A stretch of 64,000 nucleotides of DNA from Crystallibacter sulfonylureivorans_A (GTDB lineage Bacteria > Actinomycetota > Actinomycetes > Actinomycetales > Micrococcaceae), in the NCBI RefSeq assembly GCF_047607445.1, contig NZ_JBLKRT010000016.1:32637-96636 (forward strand), read 5' to 3'. The translations under genes and the position numbers were made by a program. This document shows, piece after piece, positions 7,920-16,102 of the stretch; position 1 is the first letter of the stretch; the number at the start of each line of letters is the position of its first letter. Below the pieces are notes generated by a model that searched no databases, was not told where the DNA came from, and worked only from the letters and a program-made list of their open reading frames with translations.

Positions 7920-8846
7920 CTAGCCCTTGTTCAGGAACTCCGCCGTCTCCTGGAAGGCCCGGTAGAACTCCGGTATCCAGAAGAAGTTTTGGACGAAGCC
8001 GTGGTTCGCCCCGGCATAGCGGCTCACCGTGGTGTCCACGCCGGCGTCCTTCAGGCGCTGGCCGTAGAGTTCGCCCTCGTCGCGCAGCGGGTCGTACTCG
8101 GCGGTGATGACCAGGGCCTTCGGCAGTCCGGAGAGGTCTTCGCGCTTGATCGGCGAGACCAGCGGATCGGCCGGATCCGCGCCGCTCTCGATGTAGAACG
8201 AGTTCCACGGCTTCAGGGCCGGGGTCTCCAGGCCGTAGCCGGTGGCGTTCTCGCGCAGCGAGGCGTAGCGGTCCTCGTCGAAGTCCAGGTCCACGGACGG
8301 GTAGTACAGGACCTGGTGCGTGATCCGGTCGAAGCCGTCGTCATGCGCCGTCGCCGTCACTGCGGCCACGAAGTTGGCGCCGGAGCTGTCGCCCGCCAGC
8401 GCCAGCCGGTTCCCGTCCCAGGCCAGGCTTTCGCCCTGCTCGGCGGCCCAGCGGACCACGGCGTAGCACTCCTGCAGGCTGGTGGGGAAGGGCGCCTCGG
8501 GTGCCAGCTGGAAGCCGACAGAGATGACCTTGTAACCGCTCTCCTTGGCCAGCGCGCGCGCCACGTGGTCGTGCGTCTCCAAGCTGCCGGAGAAGAAAGC
8601 GCCGCCGTGGAAGTAGACCAGCAGGCCGTAGGAATCGGCCTCGGCCGGGGTGTAGATCCGCACCGGGACCTCGCCCGCCGCCGTGACCGCCACCGAGTCC
8701 TCCACGGCGTGCAGCGGCAGCCGATCCTCGAGCGGAGCGACGAACTGCAGGTCGCCCGCGCGCTTGCCCGCAGGGTCCGGCCGGACGCTGTGGTCGAACG
8801 GCGGCAGAGTGGCGAGCAGCTTGCCGATCTCGGGGTGGATGGTCAC
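7920..8846 (-). CDS. HSL-family alpha/beta-hydrolase (esterase)
   Basis: A 308-residue hormone-sensitive-lipase-type hydrolase. It shows the oxyanion motif HGGAF (residues 80-84), the nucleophile elbow GDSSGAN with Ser154, an Asp in VITAEYDPLRDEG and a His in GANHGFVQNFF, the complete catalytic set of the family, at normal length. It starts with GTG overlapping the stop of the flavin monooxygenase gene by four bases (8843-8846), so the pair is translationally coupled. Likely hydrolyses a short-chain or aromatic ester, or a lactone, made or used by the monooxygenase pathway. Cytoplasmic. A hairpin terminator follows. Confidence 0.88.
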   Translation of the reverse strand: MTIHPEIGKLLATLPPFDHSVRPDPAGKRAGDLQFVAPLEDRLPLHAVEDSVAVTAAGEVPVRIYTPAEADSYGLLVYFHGGAFFSGSLETHDHVARALAKESGYKVISVGFQLAPEAPFPTSLQECYAVVRWAAEQGESLAWDGNRLALAGDSSGANFVAAVTATAHDDGFDRITHQVLYYPSVDLDFDEDRYASLRENATGYGLETPALKPWNSFYIESGADPADPLVSPIKREDLSGLPKALVITAEYDPLRDEGELYGQRLKDAGVDTTVSRYAGANHGFVQNFFWIPEFYRAFQETAEFLNKG

Positions 8847-9964
8847 TCGACACCAGCTCCCTTCTTGAAGGACGTGGTCTCCGGGAAGGAATCACCGATG
8901 TCGAACGGCTTGCGGGAGATGTCCTGCAGCACGTCGGTGATCGGCTTGCGCTTGGCCTGGTAGGTGCGCAGCGCGTCCTGCAGGTCGGCGCCGTCCTTGA
9001 TGGCGTCGGCCAGCCAGGCGGCGTCCTGCATGGCGGAGTTGGCGCCCTGGCCCTGGTGGTGCAGCATGGCGTGCGCGGCGTCGCCCACCAGCGCCACGCT
9101 GTTGGTGTGCCAGTTCGGCTGCTTCTCGATGTCGTAGACGCCGCGGTTCGTCATCGCGGCGATGTCCAGCTCCTGGCCGATCTTCTGCAGCCGCTCGTCG
9201 AAGCCCTCCAGCAGCTGGCCGATGTACTCGTGCGTGACCTCCGGCGCCCAGGCGGTGTCCTCGCTCGGGGCGGTGATGTCGAAGGACACCTGGTTGCGGT
9301 GGCGCAGCGGCAGGAAGTACACGGTGGTGCCGTTCAGGCCAACGTAGACGCGGAAGTTGTCATTCTCCACCAGGCCGTAGGCGTCGTCGGCGGAGATCAC
9401 GGCGCGCATGGCGATGGTGTGGGAGAACACCGGCTGGACTTCGCCGAAGACCTGGTTGCGGACGCTGGAGCGGATGCCGTCGGCGCCCAGCACCAGGTCG
9501 GCGGTGACCTCGACGCCGTTCTCGAACTTCACGGTGGCGGAGTCGCCGTTGTCGGTGACGGTGATCATCTTGTGGCCGATGTGCACACGCTCGGCCGGCA
9601 GCAGCCGCAGCAGGGTCTCGATGACGTCGCCGCGGTGGACCATGCGGCAGTGGTTGGTCTGGGCATATTCGTTGATGCCCGGCCACGGGTCGCGGGCGAT
9701 CAGCTCGCCGTTGGATTGGTAGACCTCGATGGCCTCGGACGGGGCGGAAACCTTGGCGAACTCCTCGAACACGCCCCACTTGCGCAGCACCTCGACTGTC
9801 GGCGGGCGCAGGCCGATGCCGGCACCCACTTCGCCCAGCTCGGGGGCCTGCTCGTAAACGTGCACATCGGCACCGAGCTGCAGCAGGGCCAGGGCGGCGG
9901 AAGCGCCGGCGTAGCCGCCACCGACGATGGCAATCTTCAGGTTCTGGATTTCGGAAGTCTTCAT
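8843..9964 (-). CDS. class A FAD-dependent aromatic monooxygenase (salicylate / 6-hydroxynicotinate hydroxylase-like)
   Basis: A 373-residue single-component flavoprotein hydroxylase. The ATG at 9964 has a GAAGGAAC ribosome site; an in-frame GTG six codons earlier would place that site inside the gene. Seen: the FAD GxGxxG motif IAIVGGGYAGASAALALLQLGA (residues 11-32), the DG motif LGADGIRSSVRNQVFG near the middle, and the GD motif ALVGDAAHAMLHHQGQGANSAMQDAAWLADAI toward the C-terminus. These define PHBH-fold hydroxylases that insert oxygen into an aromatic ring with NAD(P)H. The region LGEVGAGIGLRPPTVEVLRKWG resembles salicylate and 6-hydroxynicotinate hydroxylases. It sits between an esterase and two phosphotriesterase-family genes, all on the minus strand. 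Confidence 0.85.
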   Translation of the reverse strand: MKTSEIQNLKIAIVGGGYAGASAALALLQLGADVHVYEQAPELGEVGAGIGLRPPTVEVLRKWGVFEEFAKVSAPSEAIEVYQSNGELIARDPWPGINEYAQTNHCRMVHRGDVIETLLRLLPAERVHIGHKMITVTDNGDSATVKFENGVEVTADLVLGADGIRSSVRNQVFGEVQPVFSHTIAMRAVISADDAYGLVENDNFRVYVGLNGTTVYFLPLRHRNQVSFDITAPSEDTAWAPEVTHEYIGQLLEGFDERLQKIGQELDIAAMTNRGVYDIEKQPNWHTNSVALVGDAAHAMLHHQGQGANSAMQDAAWLADAIKDGADLQDALRTYQAKRKPITDVLQDISRKPFDIGDSFPETTSFKKGAGVE

Positions 9965-10068
9965 GATTCTGTGTTCCTTCACTGGACGCCGCGTGGGCGA
10001 CCTCGGGGGATGGATGGTGAGCCCCGCCGTCGTCGTCTGTGGCGCGGCGGGTGTGGAAGGTTAGGTGC

Positions 10069-11031
10069 TTAGGCCTTGATGGACAGGAAGTCCGCCGGGT
10101 TGTCTTCCAGCAGGAGCTTGATGGTGGCGTCGTCGATGCCGGCGGCGCGCATGTCGGGCAGCATGTCCTCGAAGATGTAGTTGATGGTGTGGCCCTTCAC
10201 GCCCGGCCAGCCCAGCGGGCTGCAGTTGGCGTCGGCCGAGACCAGCAGTTTGTCCGCGTAGCCCTTGTTCACCAGGTTGACGAAGTGCTCCATCCGCTCG
10301 GCACGCTTGCGGCCCCAGAACGGCGGATCCGGCAGTTCCAGGTCGTAGCCGAAGGTGTCGAAGCCGATGCGTCCGCCCTGCTCGTAAATCCAGTCGTGCG
10401 GGGTGATCGGGGCGTTCAGACCGTCGTCGGCGTGGCCGAAGAGCACCCGGTCCAGCGGCAGGCCTTCTTCGTTGAAGATGTTCACGGCCGGTTCGGGGTC
10501 GATGGCCAGGTGGGTCAGGATCGGCACGCCGGTGACCACGGCGGCCCGCGCCGCGGCACGGTAGATGCGCTTGTCCAGTTCGGTCATCTTGCCGCCGCGG
10601 CTGACGCCAACCTTGATCACGCCGGCCTTGGCGCCGGTGTCGCCGATGCCCACGGTGATCTCGTGGATGAACACCTTCGCCAGGTAGTCCACCGATGCCC
10701 GGGAGAAGTGCGGCAGGGCGGTGTCGCCGCCGACAAAACCGGTGCAGGCCACAATGTGGACGCCGGTCTTGCGGGACAGCGACCGGTAGTAGTCGATGTC
10801 GCGGCCGTTGCAGATGCCGGTGGCGTCCACAAACGTGCCGCCGCCGTACTCGCGGAACTTCCGCAGCTTCGGCACGGTTTCCTCGTACGCCTGCTCCGGC
10901 GACTTCCACCACTTGGTGTCCAGTTCCGAGCCGGGCATGCCGTAGCCGATGTGTTCGTGGACCGCCACGATTTCCAGTTCTTCAGCCGGGATGGTTCCCA
11001 GCACGGTGTTTACTTTGGTCAAGACCCTCAC
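10069..11031 (-). CDS. phosphotriesterase-family hydrolase with complete metal site
   Basis: A 320-residue amidohydrolase-superfamily enzyme of the phosphotriesterase/lactonase type. Every expected ligand is present: HxH in VAVHEHIGYG (His25, His27), the carboxylated-lysine position in AGVIKVGVS (Lys140), His174 in PILTHLAID, His200 in VLFGHADD and Asp267 in LVSADANC. Enzymes of this type are mostly lactonases; promiscuous phosphotriesterase activity is known in the family. The start is uncertain: GTG at 11031 is used, but a TTG three codons later follows a GGTGAGG. A paralogue whose equivalent residues are mostly replaced lies directly upstream (11087-12070). Confidence 0.88.
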   Translation of the reverse strand: MRVLTKVNTVLGTIPAEELEIVAVHEHIGYGMPGSELDTKWWKSPEQAYEETVPKLRKFREYGGGTFVDATGICNGRDIDYYRSLSRKTGVHIVACTGFVGGDTALPHFSRASVDYLAKVFIHEITVGIGDTGAKAGVIKVGVSRGGKMTELDKRIYRAAARAAVVTGVPILTHLAIDPEPAVNIFNEEGLPLDRVLFGHADDGLNAPITPHDWIYEQGGRIGFDTFGYDLELPDPPFWGRKRAERMEHFVNLVNKGYADKLLVSADANCSPLGWPGVKGHTINYIFEDMLPDMRAAGIDDATIKLLLEDNPADFLSIKA

Positions 11032-11086
11032 CTCGTGATTAGAAAAGCTTTTGTTGATGGACGACGGCGGTGCTCGCCTGGGGCGG

Positions 11087-12070
11087 TCAGCGCACCGTCA
11101 GCAGGCGGCGGGGGTTGTCCACCAGGATGGTCTGCGCGTCGTCGTCGCTCAGGCCCTGGCCCTTGAGGAAAGGCACAAAGGTTGCCAGCACGTGGCTGTA
11201 CGGCAGGTTGTACTCCGGCAGTCCCTTGGCAACGCCGATGGAGTTGCCGGAAAGGATGATCTTGTCCGCGTGCCCGGCCTGGACGAGTTCCAGCACCAGG
11301 TCGGCGCGCTCGCGGTCGGTCAGGTAGGCCTCGTTGTCGTCCAGTCCCACGTGGTCGATGCCGACGAAGGCTCCGCGGCCCGCGACCTCGAGGGCGAACT
11401 TGGCGGCGTCCTTGCGGTCCACATCCCCGACGAGCACGCGGTCGGCGCCGATCTGCTCGTCGAGGACAACGTCCAGGTCGTGCAGGACGTCGGCGCCGAA
11501 GCGGATGGAGACCGGCACGCCGGTGTTCTTGGCGGCGCGGGCGGAGCCGCGGAACAGCGACGCTTCGGTGGGGGTCATGCCGGAGCGGTCGGCCGTGGTG
11601 GTCACGATGCCGGCAGCGGCGCGTCGTTCAACCCGGGGGACCACCATGCCTTCGGTGACCTCCTTGCCGAAGAGGTCCTCGAACTTTTCGGCCGGCCACG
11701 GCGTCGGCGGGTTGGTCTGCGGGGTCAGGAAATAGCCCCCGAGTTCTTCCTCCGGGCCCAGGCCGGTGGAGGCAATAATGTGCACCCCGGTGGAGCGGGA
11801 GAGTGCCTCGTAGAGCTTGAGGTCGCGGCCGTGGAACATGCCGGTGCTGTCCACGATGGTCTTGCCGCCCTTGTCGCGGAAGTCGGCGAGTTTCGCGGCC
11901 AGGGCCTCGAAGATCTCGGCCCGGTCCATGGAAATGTCCGGGGCATACTGCGCGCCTGGCAGGACGGAGAGCAGCGATTCGTGGACCGCGACCACGCCCA
12001 GCTCGTGAGCAGGAACGGGTCCAAGGACCGTGTTGACGGTTTCGGGGGTGGAAGTCGTTGTATCCGTCAT
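11087..12070 (-). CDS. phosphotriesterase-family paralogue lacking the metal site (probable pseudoenzyme)
   Basis: A 327-residue protein, start ATG 12070 with AAAGG upstream. It aligns end to end with its neighbour (shared VNTVLGxxPAxELxxVAVHE, GRD, LSRxTGVHI, GHADK), yet the metal ligands are changed: the second His of HxH is Ser32 (VAVHESLLS), the bridging Lys is Thr157 (AAGIVTTT), the next His positions are Arg190 (PVSIRFG) and Asp216 (VLVGDVDR), and the final Asp is Asn276 (ILSGNSIG). Only His30 remains. The fold-building residues and reading frame are intact, so it is under selection and probably a structural or regulatory partner, or uses different chemistry. It is first in the minus-strand operon behind an operator-like palindrome. 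Confidence 0.82.
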   Translation of the reverse strand: MTDTTTSTPETVNTVLGPVPAHELGVVAVHESLLSVLPGAQYAPDISMDRAEIFEALAAKLADFRDKGGKTIVDSTGMFHGRDLKLYEALSRSTGVHIIASTGLGPEEELGGYFLTPQTNPPTPWPAEKFEDLFGKEVTEGMVVPRVERRAAAGIVTTTADRSGMTPTEASLFRGSARAAKNTGVPVSIRFGADVLHDLDVVLDEQIGADRVLVGDVDRKDAAKFALEVAGRGAFVGIDHVGLDDNEAYLTDRERADLVLELVQAGHADKIILSGNSIGVAKGLPEYNLPYSHVLATFVPFLKGQGLSDDDAQTILVDNPRRLLTVR

Positions 12071-12516
12071 CGGCACAACCTTTCGTTGTACGTCACGCCG
12101 GGGCGTAGCGCGCTGGGAAGGATCATGCACCGCGACCTCTGGATGGATTCCTCGCCGAACTCGGTGCAGGCGTCGGTAAGCGAAGGAAACGAGCACCGCC
12201 GGATGGATGCCGGCGGCCGGTGGATGTGACCCCGATTACCTGTAAACTAGGTTTACACGATGTCGGGTGAAAGTCAACGCCATTACCGACCGGTTGTTCT
12301 GGGGCAGTCAGGAGGTGCTGCCGCAGGCAGCTTGCCGGGACTGAAGAGTCGCCCTGGAGAGGCCAGGGCGGCGCTTGTGAACGCTAGGTCGCGTGGGACC
12401 CGTCACCGGACTGTTCGCCGCGCTATCCTCGAGTCCGGCTGTAATAGGATCGGCGTGCAGCATCGCTCAAGCTGCGACCGTCGCCCCACCTGACGTCGGC
12501 TGAAAGGGAGACCGCC
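12071..12516. other. 446-base intergenic region with an operator
   Basis: This divergent region lies upstream of the phosphotriesterase operon (minus) and the DUF1801-type gene (plus). It contains the TGTAAAC/GTTTACA palindrome at 12241-12257. No gene is supported: a 77-codon plus-strand frame (12260-12493) has no ribosome site and an Arg/Gly/Ser-rich translation. Confidence 0.6.
12241..12257. promoter_or_regulatory. operator-like palindrome TGTAAAC-TAG-GTTTACA
   Basis: Perfect 7-base arms with a 3-base spacer, AT-rich against a GC-rich background, 170 bases upstream of the phosphotriesterase-family operon start. Sites of this form are bound by dimeric TetR- or GntR-type regulators. The closest regulator gene is the GntR/UTRA gene at 12940-13677, but the link is inferred. 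Confidence 0.55.
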
Positions 12517-12876
12517 ATGACTGCGAGTTCGATCATCGAGTACATCGACCAGTACGACGGTGAGGTGCGAAACCGGCTGCTGTCCGTGTACGAAATGATC
12601 CGGACGGCTGTGCCCGATGAGGCGGAAGAATCGATCAGTTGGCGAATGCCGACCTTCAAACTCGGCACCGAGCCGTTGTTTTTCTTCACCGGAACCAAGC
12701 GCCACATCGGGTTCTATCCGACTCCAGACGCGATCGCGCATTTCTCCGCAGAGCTGGCCGACTATGGAACCACTGAGCACCTGGTCCAGTTGCGCCATGA
12801 CGTCCCGCTCCCGACCGAGCTCATGCGCGAGATCATCGCGTGGCGGCTCCAGCAGTTGCCTACGGGCGAGGTGTGA
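12517..12876 (+). CDS. DUF1801/YdhG-like domain protein
   Basis: A 119-residue protein with the DUF1801 pattern: an N-terminal SIIEYIDQYDGEVRNRLLSVYEMIRTAVPDEAEESISWRMPTFKL, then LFFFTGTKRHIGFYPTPDAIAHFSAEL and a C-terminal LPTELMREIIAWRLQQ. The family (Bacillus YdhG/FraB-like, an iron-chaperone-type fold) is small, cytosolic and poorly defined functionally. An AAAGGGAG lies upstream of the ATG. It faces a GntR regulator gene with 63 bases between stops; no obvious operon. Confidence 0.8.
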   Translation: MTASSIIEYIDQYDGEVRNRLLSVYEMIRTAVPDEAEESISWRMPTFKLGTEPLFFFTGTKRHIGFYPTPDAIAHFSAELADYGTTEHLVQLRHDVPLPTELMREIIAWRLQQLPTGEV

Positions 12877-12939
12877 GTCGATAGCAGACCGCACCGCACC
12901 GGTCCGCCGCCTGACACACCCGCGCAGGCCGTCGGGGCG

Positions 12940-13677
12940 CTACTGGGTAAACCGGTACTTGAAGTTTTCGGCGTGGTGCAGGGCCGTGCGCCAGCCGATG
13001 GGACGGCCGCCCGCGGTGCGGAAAACCGTGTCGATGACCAATAGCGGGCTTCCCACCCCGACGCCCAAGGTGGCGGCGTTATCGGCGGTCGCCGCCGTCG
13101 CCCACGCCTCGTGTTCCGACCGGCCCAGCGTGATGCCGTAGCCTTGCTCCAGCAGTTCGAAGGCCGAGCCGCTCTCTTCCAGTTCCTGCACCGTGGGGTT
13201 GAAGTCGCGCGGCGCGCGAATGTACACGGTCGCCTCGGCCAGCGGTGCGCCCTCGACCGAAATCAAACGGGTGAAATGCAGGAGCCTCTCGTGTTCGTCG
13301 GTGCCCAGCAGTTGGCCGACCTCGGCGGGCGGTTCCACCCATTCAGGGGCGGAGACTTTCGACGACGGATGCATCCCGCTTTCCACCAGGAACTGGTAAA
13401 AACGTCCGGACTGGACATCAGCCGGCCGGTGCACCCGGAGACCCCTGGCCGGGAAGGTCCCTTTGCCTTGTTTCCGGTAGACGTACCCGTCACTGGTTAG
13501 CTCCATGAGAGCTTGCCTGATGGGCGCGCGGCTGACCTCGAACCGGCTGAGCAGTTGCGCCTCCGTCATCGGCTTCTGCGGATCCGCCACCCCGTCCGCG
13601 ATCTCCCGGCGCAGGATCTCCTTGATCTGCCGGTACAGCGGGACCCCGGACGAGAAGTCGAGTTCGCCAGAAGCCAT
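12940..13677 (-). CDS. GntR-family regulator, HutC/UTRA subfamily
   Basis: A 245-residue transcription factor. The N-terminal winged helix has VPLYRQIKEILRREIADGV, the recognition region MTEAQLLSRFEVSRAPIRQALMELTSDGYVYRKQGKGTFPA (about residues 38-78), and the C-terminal UTRA ligand-binding domain runs from about residue 85 (ending ...GGRPIGWRTALHHAENFKYRF). UTRA regulators bind small effectors such as amino-acid or sugar derivatives and usually repress neighbouring catabolic genes. The best local target is the phosphotriesterase/monooxygenase operon, about 0.9 kb away, with a palindrome in its promoter. Confidence 0.88.
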   Translation of the reverse strand: MASGELDFSSGVPLYRQIKEILRREIADGVADPQKPMTEAQLLSRFEVSRAPIRQALMELTSDGYVYRKQGKGTFPARGLRVHRPADVQSGRFYQFLVESGMHPSSKVSAPEWVEPPAEVGQLLGTDEHERLLHFTRLISVEGAPLAEATVYIRAPRDFNPTVQELEESGSAFELLEQGYGITLGRSEHEAWATAATADNAATLGVGVGSPLLVIDTVFRTAGGRPIGWRTALHHAENFKYRFTQ

Positions 13678-13789
13678 CGGTAGTCGGTCCTCCAGTTCAG
13701 GTGATGATCACATCAACCCTATGTGCTGGACCAGCCGAACGGCGGGAACTGTGCGGGCAATGGTGAGCGGGCGGTATAGGGTACGGTTC

Positions 13790-15865
13790 CTATTTGGTCA
13801 ACGAGCGGTTGGCCTCGGGCAGCTCCAGCTTCTTTTCGCCCCTGAGTGCGCCGTCCATGGTTTCCTTCCAGACCGGTGCGGCCACTTCGGAGCCGGTCAG
13901 GTCTTCGTAAGTCTTGCCGTAGGCCGTGAGTTTAGTGAGCGGGTGCTGTGCCCCACCCCGGGGGTCACCGAGCCAAACGGCAGCCGTAAGCTGCGGCGTG
14001 CCGCCGACAATCCAGTTCGCCGCGAAGTCGTTGGTGGTCCCGGTTTTGGCCCCGGCCTCCCGGTTGCCAGCAAGTTCGATCCGCGGTCCCAGGGTTCCCC
14101 TCGGGTTGAAGGGTTCCTGGAGCACATTCGCCACGGTGTCCGCGACGGCGGGCTTGATGGCGCGATGGCAGTCGGGGTCCGGAACGGGCAGCTTCTTTTT
14201 GGTGTCGGTGGCGACTGCTTTGATCACCATCACCGGTTTGCAGACCGTGCCGTTGCTCATGAAGGCGGCATAGGCGCTGGCCATTTGCAGCGGCGTCACT
14301 TCATAGGCACCGAGCGCAAGAGAGCCCTCCCTGCCGCTCAGCTTGTCCGGGTCGATCGACGTGATGCCAAGCTTGTTGGCCATCTTGGCCGCGTTGATGA
14401 CACCGACACGTTCGATGAGTTTAATGAAATAGATGTTCACCGAGGCGCGGACGGCTTGGCGGGCGTTGATGACTCCGTAGTCGACGTTGTCGTAGTTGAT
14501 GTAGCCGCCCTTCGGGTTGTCCAGTTTCTTCGAGCGGTAGGGGCCGTCGGCACGGAACTTGGTGGAGGTACGAATGCCCTGCGTGAGCGCGGTGGCGAGC
14601 ACGATCGGTTTCATGGCCGACCCGACCTGGAACGCGTTGCGAACGTAGACCACCTGGGTCTTGCCTTTGCCTTTGCCCCATTCGCGGTTCTGCGCAATGG
14701 CGACTACATGGCCGGTTCCCGGCTGCACGACGGCGGTGCCCAAAGCCCCGCGATTGTCATTGCCCAGCGCCTTCTCCACGGCTTTTTGTGCTGCGTTGGC
14801 AGCCTTCCGGTCCAACGCGGTGGTCAGGGTCAGCCCGCCCAAGTTGAAGCGCTGCTCGCGGATTTTTGCGGTTTTCCCGAAGGCCGGGTTGGAGAGTATT
14901 TCTTCCCGGACTGCCTCACAGTAGAACGGATACTTGGACCCGCCGCAGCCGGAGGGCTCGGAACCGCGCTTCACCCCTAGTGGTGCCTTGCGGGCGGCCT
15001 GCGCCTGGTCAGCCGACAACACGCCCCTGCTTTCCAGGACCTCCAGTACGGTGTTGCGCCGCTCGGTGGCGGCCTCGGGGTGGGTGAAGGGGTCGAAGGC
15101 GGTCGGCGCCTTGAGCAGCCCCACCAGCAGGGCCGACTGTTCATAGTTGAGTTCCGACGCCGATGTGCTGAAGTAGTAGCGGGCCGCGGCCTCCACCCCA
15201 TAGGCGCGGTTCCCGAAATAGACTGCGTTCATGTAGCGCAGCAGGATCTCATCTTTGGGCAGCTGTTTTTCCAGCGCGACGGCGTACTTCATTTCGCGGA
15301 TCTTGGCGTTGTAGGTATCGCCGACCGCCACCTTGTCTTCCTCCGCGTTCCGCGCATGGTTGACCAGGATGTTCTGGACCAGTTGCTGGGTGAGGGTGGA
15401 AGCGCCTTGGACATCAGCGCTGGTGATGTTGTGGAAAAGGGCCCGGGTGATGCCCAAGGGGTCCACCCCGCCGTGTTCGTAGAAGCGGGCGTCCTCGGTG
15501 CTGACCAGGGTCTTCTTGAAGGCCTCCGACACCTGGTCCAGCTCAACATCAACCCGGTTCTCGCTGTAGAAGCGGGCGAATTCCTTGCCGTCCTTGTCCA
15601 GCAGGACGGTGCGCTGCGCCAACGGACGGTCCACCGGCAGGTCGGTCGGCAGGGTTTGCCACATGTCGAGGACGGAATTTCCGACGGCGGACACTCCCAC
15701 CGCCGCGGGCGCGACGAGTGCCCCCGCGGCGAAGGCCGCCACCGCCACGCTCACCAGCCACAGGTCCAGGCGGCGGCGCCGGCGCTTCTTCTTCGGGCGC
15801 CGGGCAGTCTCCATCAGGTCGTCGAACTCGACCTCTTCAGGCCTGTTGCGTCGAAAGGGCCACAT
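13790..15865 (-). CDS. bifunctional class A penicillin-binding protein (glycosyltransferase + transpeptidase)
   Basis: A 691-residue protein when started at ATG 15865 (MWPFRRNRPEE); the frame stays open 56 codons further, so the start is uncertain. Order: a basic cytoplasmic tail (KKKRRRRRLD), one membrane anchor (residues about 35-57), a GT51 glycosyltransferase domain with the catalytic Glu124 in VSTEDARFYEHGG and GASTLTQQLVQN, then a transpeptidase domain with SxxK in QVGSAMKPIV, SxN in RASVNIYF and KTG in GAKTGTTNDF. It polymerises and cross-links peptidoglycan outside the membrane. No PASTA domain is seen at the C-terminus. A normal housekeeping gene. Confidence 0.93.
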   Translation of the reverse strand: MWPFRRNRPEEVEFDDLMETARRPKKKRRRRRLDLWLVSVAVAAFAAGALVAPAAVGVSAVGNSVLDMWQTLPTDLPVDRPLAQRTVLLDKDGKEFARFYSENRVDVELDQVSEAFKKTLVSTEDARFYEHGGVDPLGITRALFHNITSADVQGASTLTQQLVQNILVNHARNAEEDKVAVGDTYNAKIREMKYAVALEKQLPKDEILLRYMNAVYFGNRAYGVEAAARYYFSTSASELNYEQSALLVGLLKAPTAFDPFTHPEAATERRNTVLEVLESRGVLSADQAQAARKAPLGVKRGSEPSGCGGSKYPFYCEAVREEILSNPAFGKTAKIREQRFNLGGLTLTTALDRKAANAAQKAVEKALGNDNRGALGTAVVQPGTGHVVAIAQNREWGKGKGKTQVVYVRNAFQVGSAMKPIVLATALTQGIRTSTKFRADGPYRSKKLDNPKGGYINYDNVDYGVINARQAVRASVNIYFIKLIERVGVINAAKMANKLGITSIDPDKLSGREGSLALGAYEVTPLQMASAYAAFMSNGTVCKPVMVIKAVATDTKKKLPVPDPDCHRAIKPAVADTVANVLQEPFNPRGTLGPRIELAGNREAGAKTGTTNDFAANWIVGGTPQLTAAVWLGDPRGGAQHPLTKLTAYGKTYEDLTGSEVAAPVWKETMDGALRGEKKLELPEANRSLTK

Positions 15866-16102
15866 GATCCGTTGTGCGAAAACCGGCCGACGGATCCGGG
15901 TGAAATCCTCCGGCGGAGCGTCGGGCAAGCAGACCCCGACGCCGGCGGTTCCCGCACCCCTCCTTCCCGACAGACGGAGCAGTATAGAAAAGGGTAGAAG
16001 CTCCAACGGCGCTGCGGTAGAGGTTTCGGGCACCTGATTTCCCCGGGTTGCTGCTCCGCCTCAACCCGCGCCCAGCCGCGCTTTTTGCGCTACCGTGAGG
16101 GC

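Noticed and set aside
7143..8963. A 606-codon plus-strand frame joining the MBL-fold tail and antisense esterase
   Set aside because: Runs in a different frame from the real MBL gene and continues through the antisense of the catalytically complete esterase.
12260..12493. A 77-codon plus-strand gene upstream of the DUF1801 gene
   Set aside because: No ribosome site, Arg/Ser/Gly-rich text and no continuity with a known family; it lies on the operator region.
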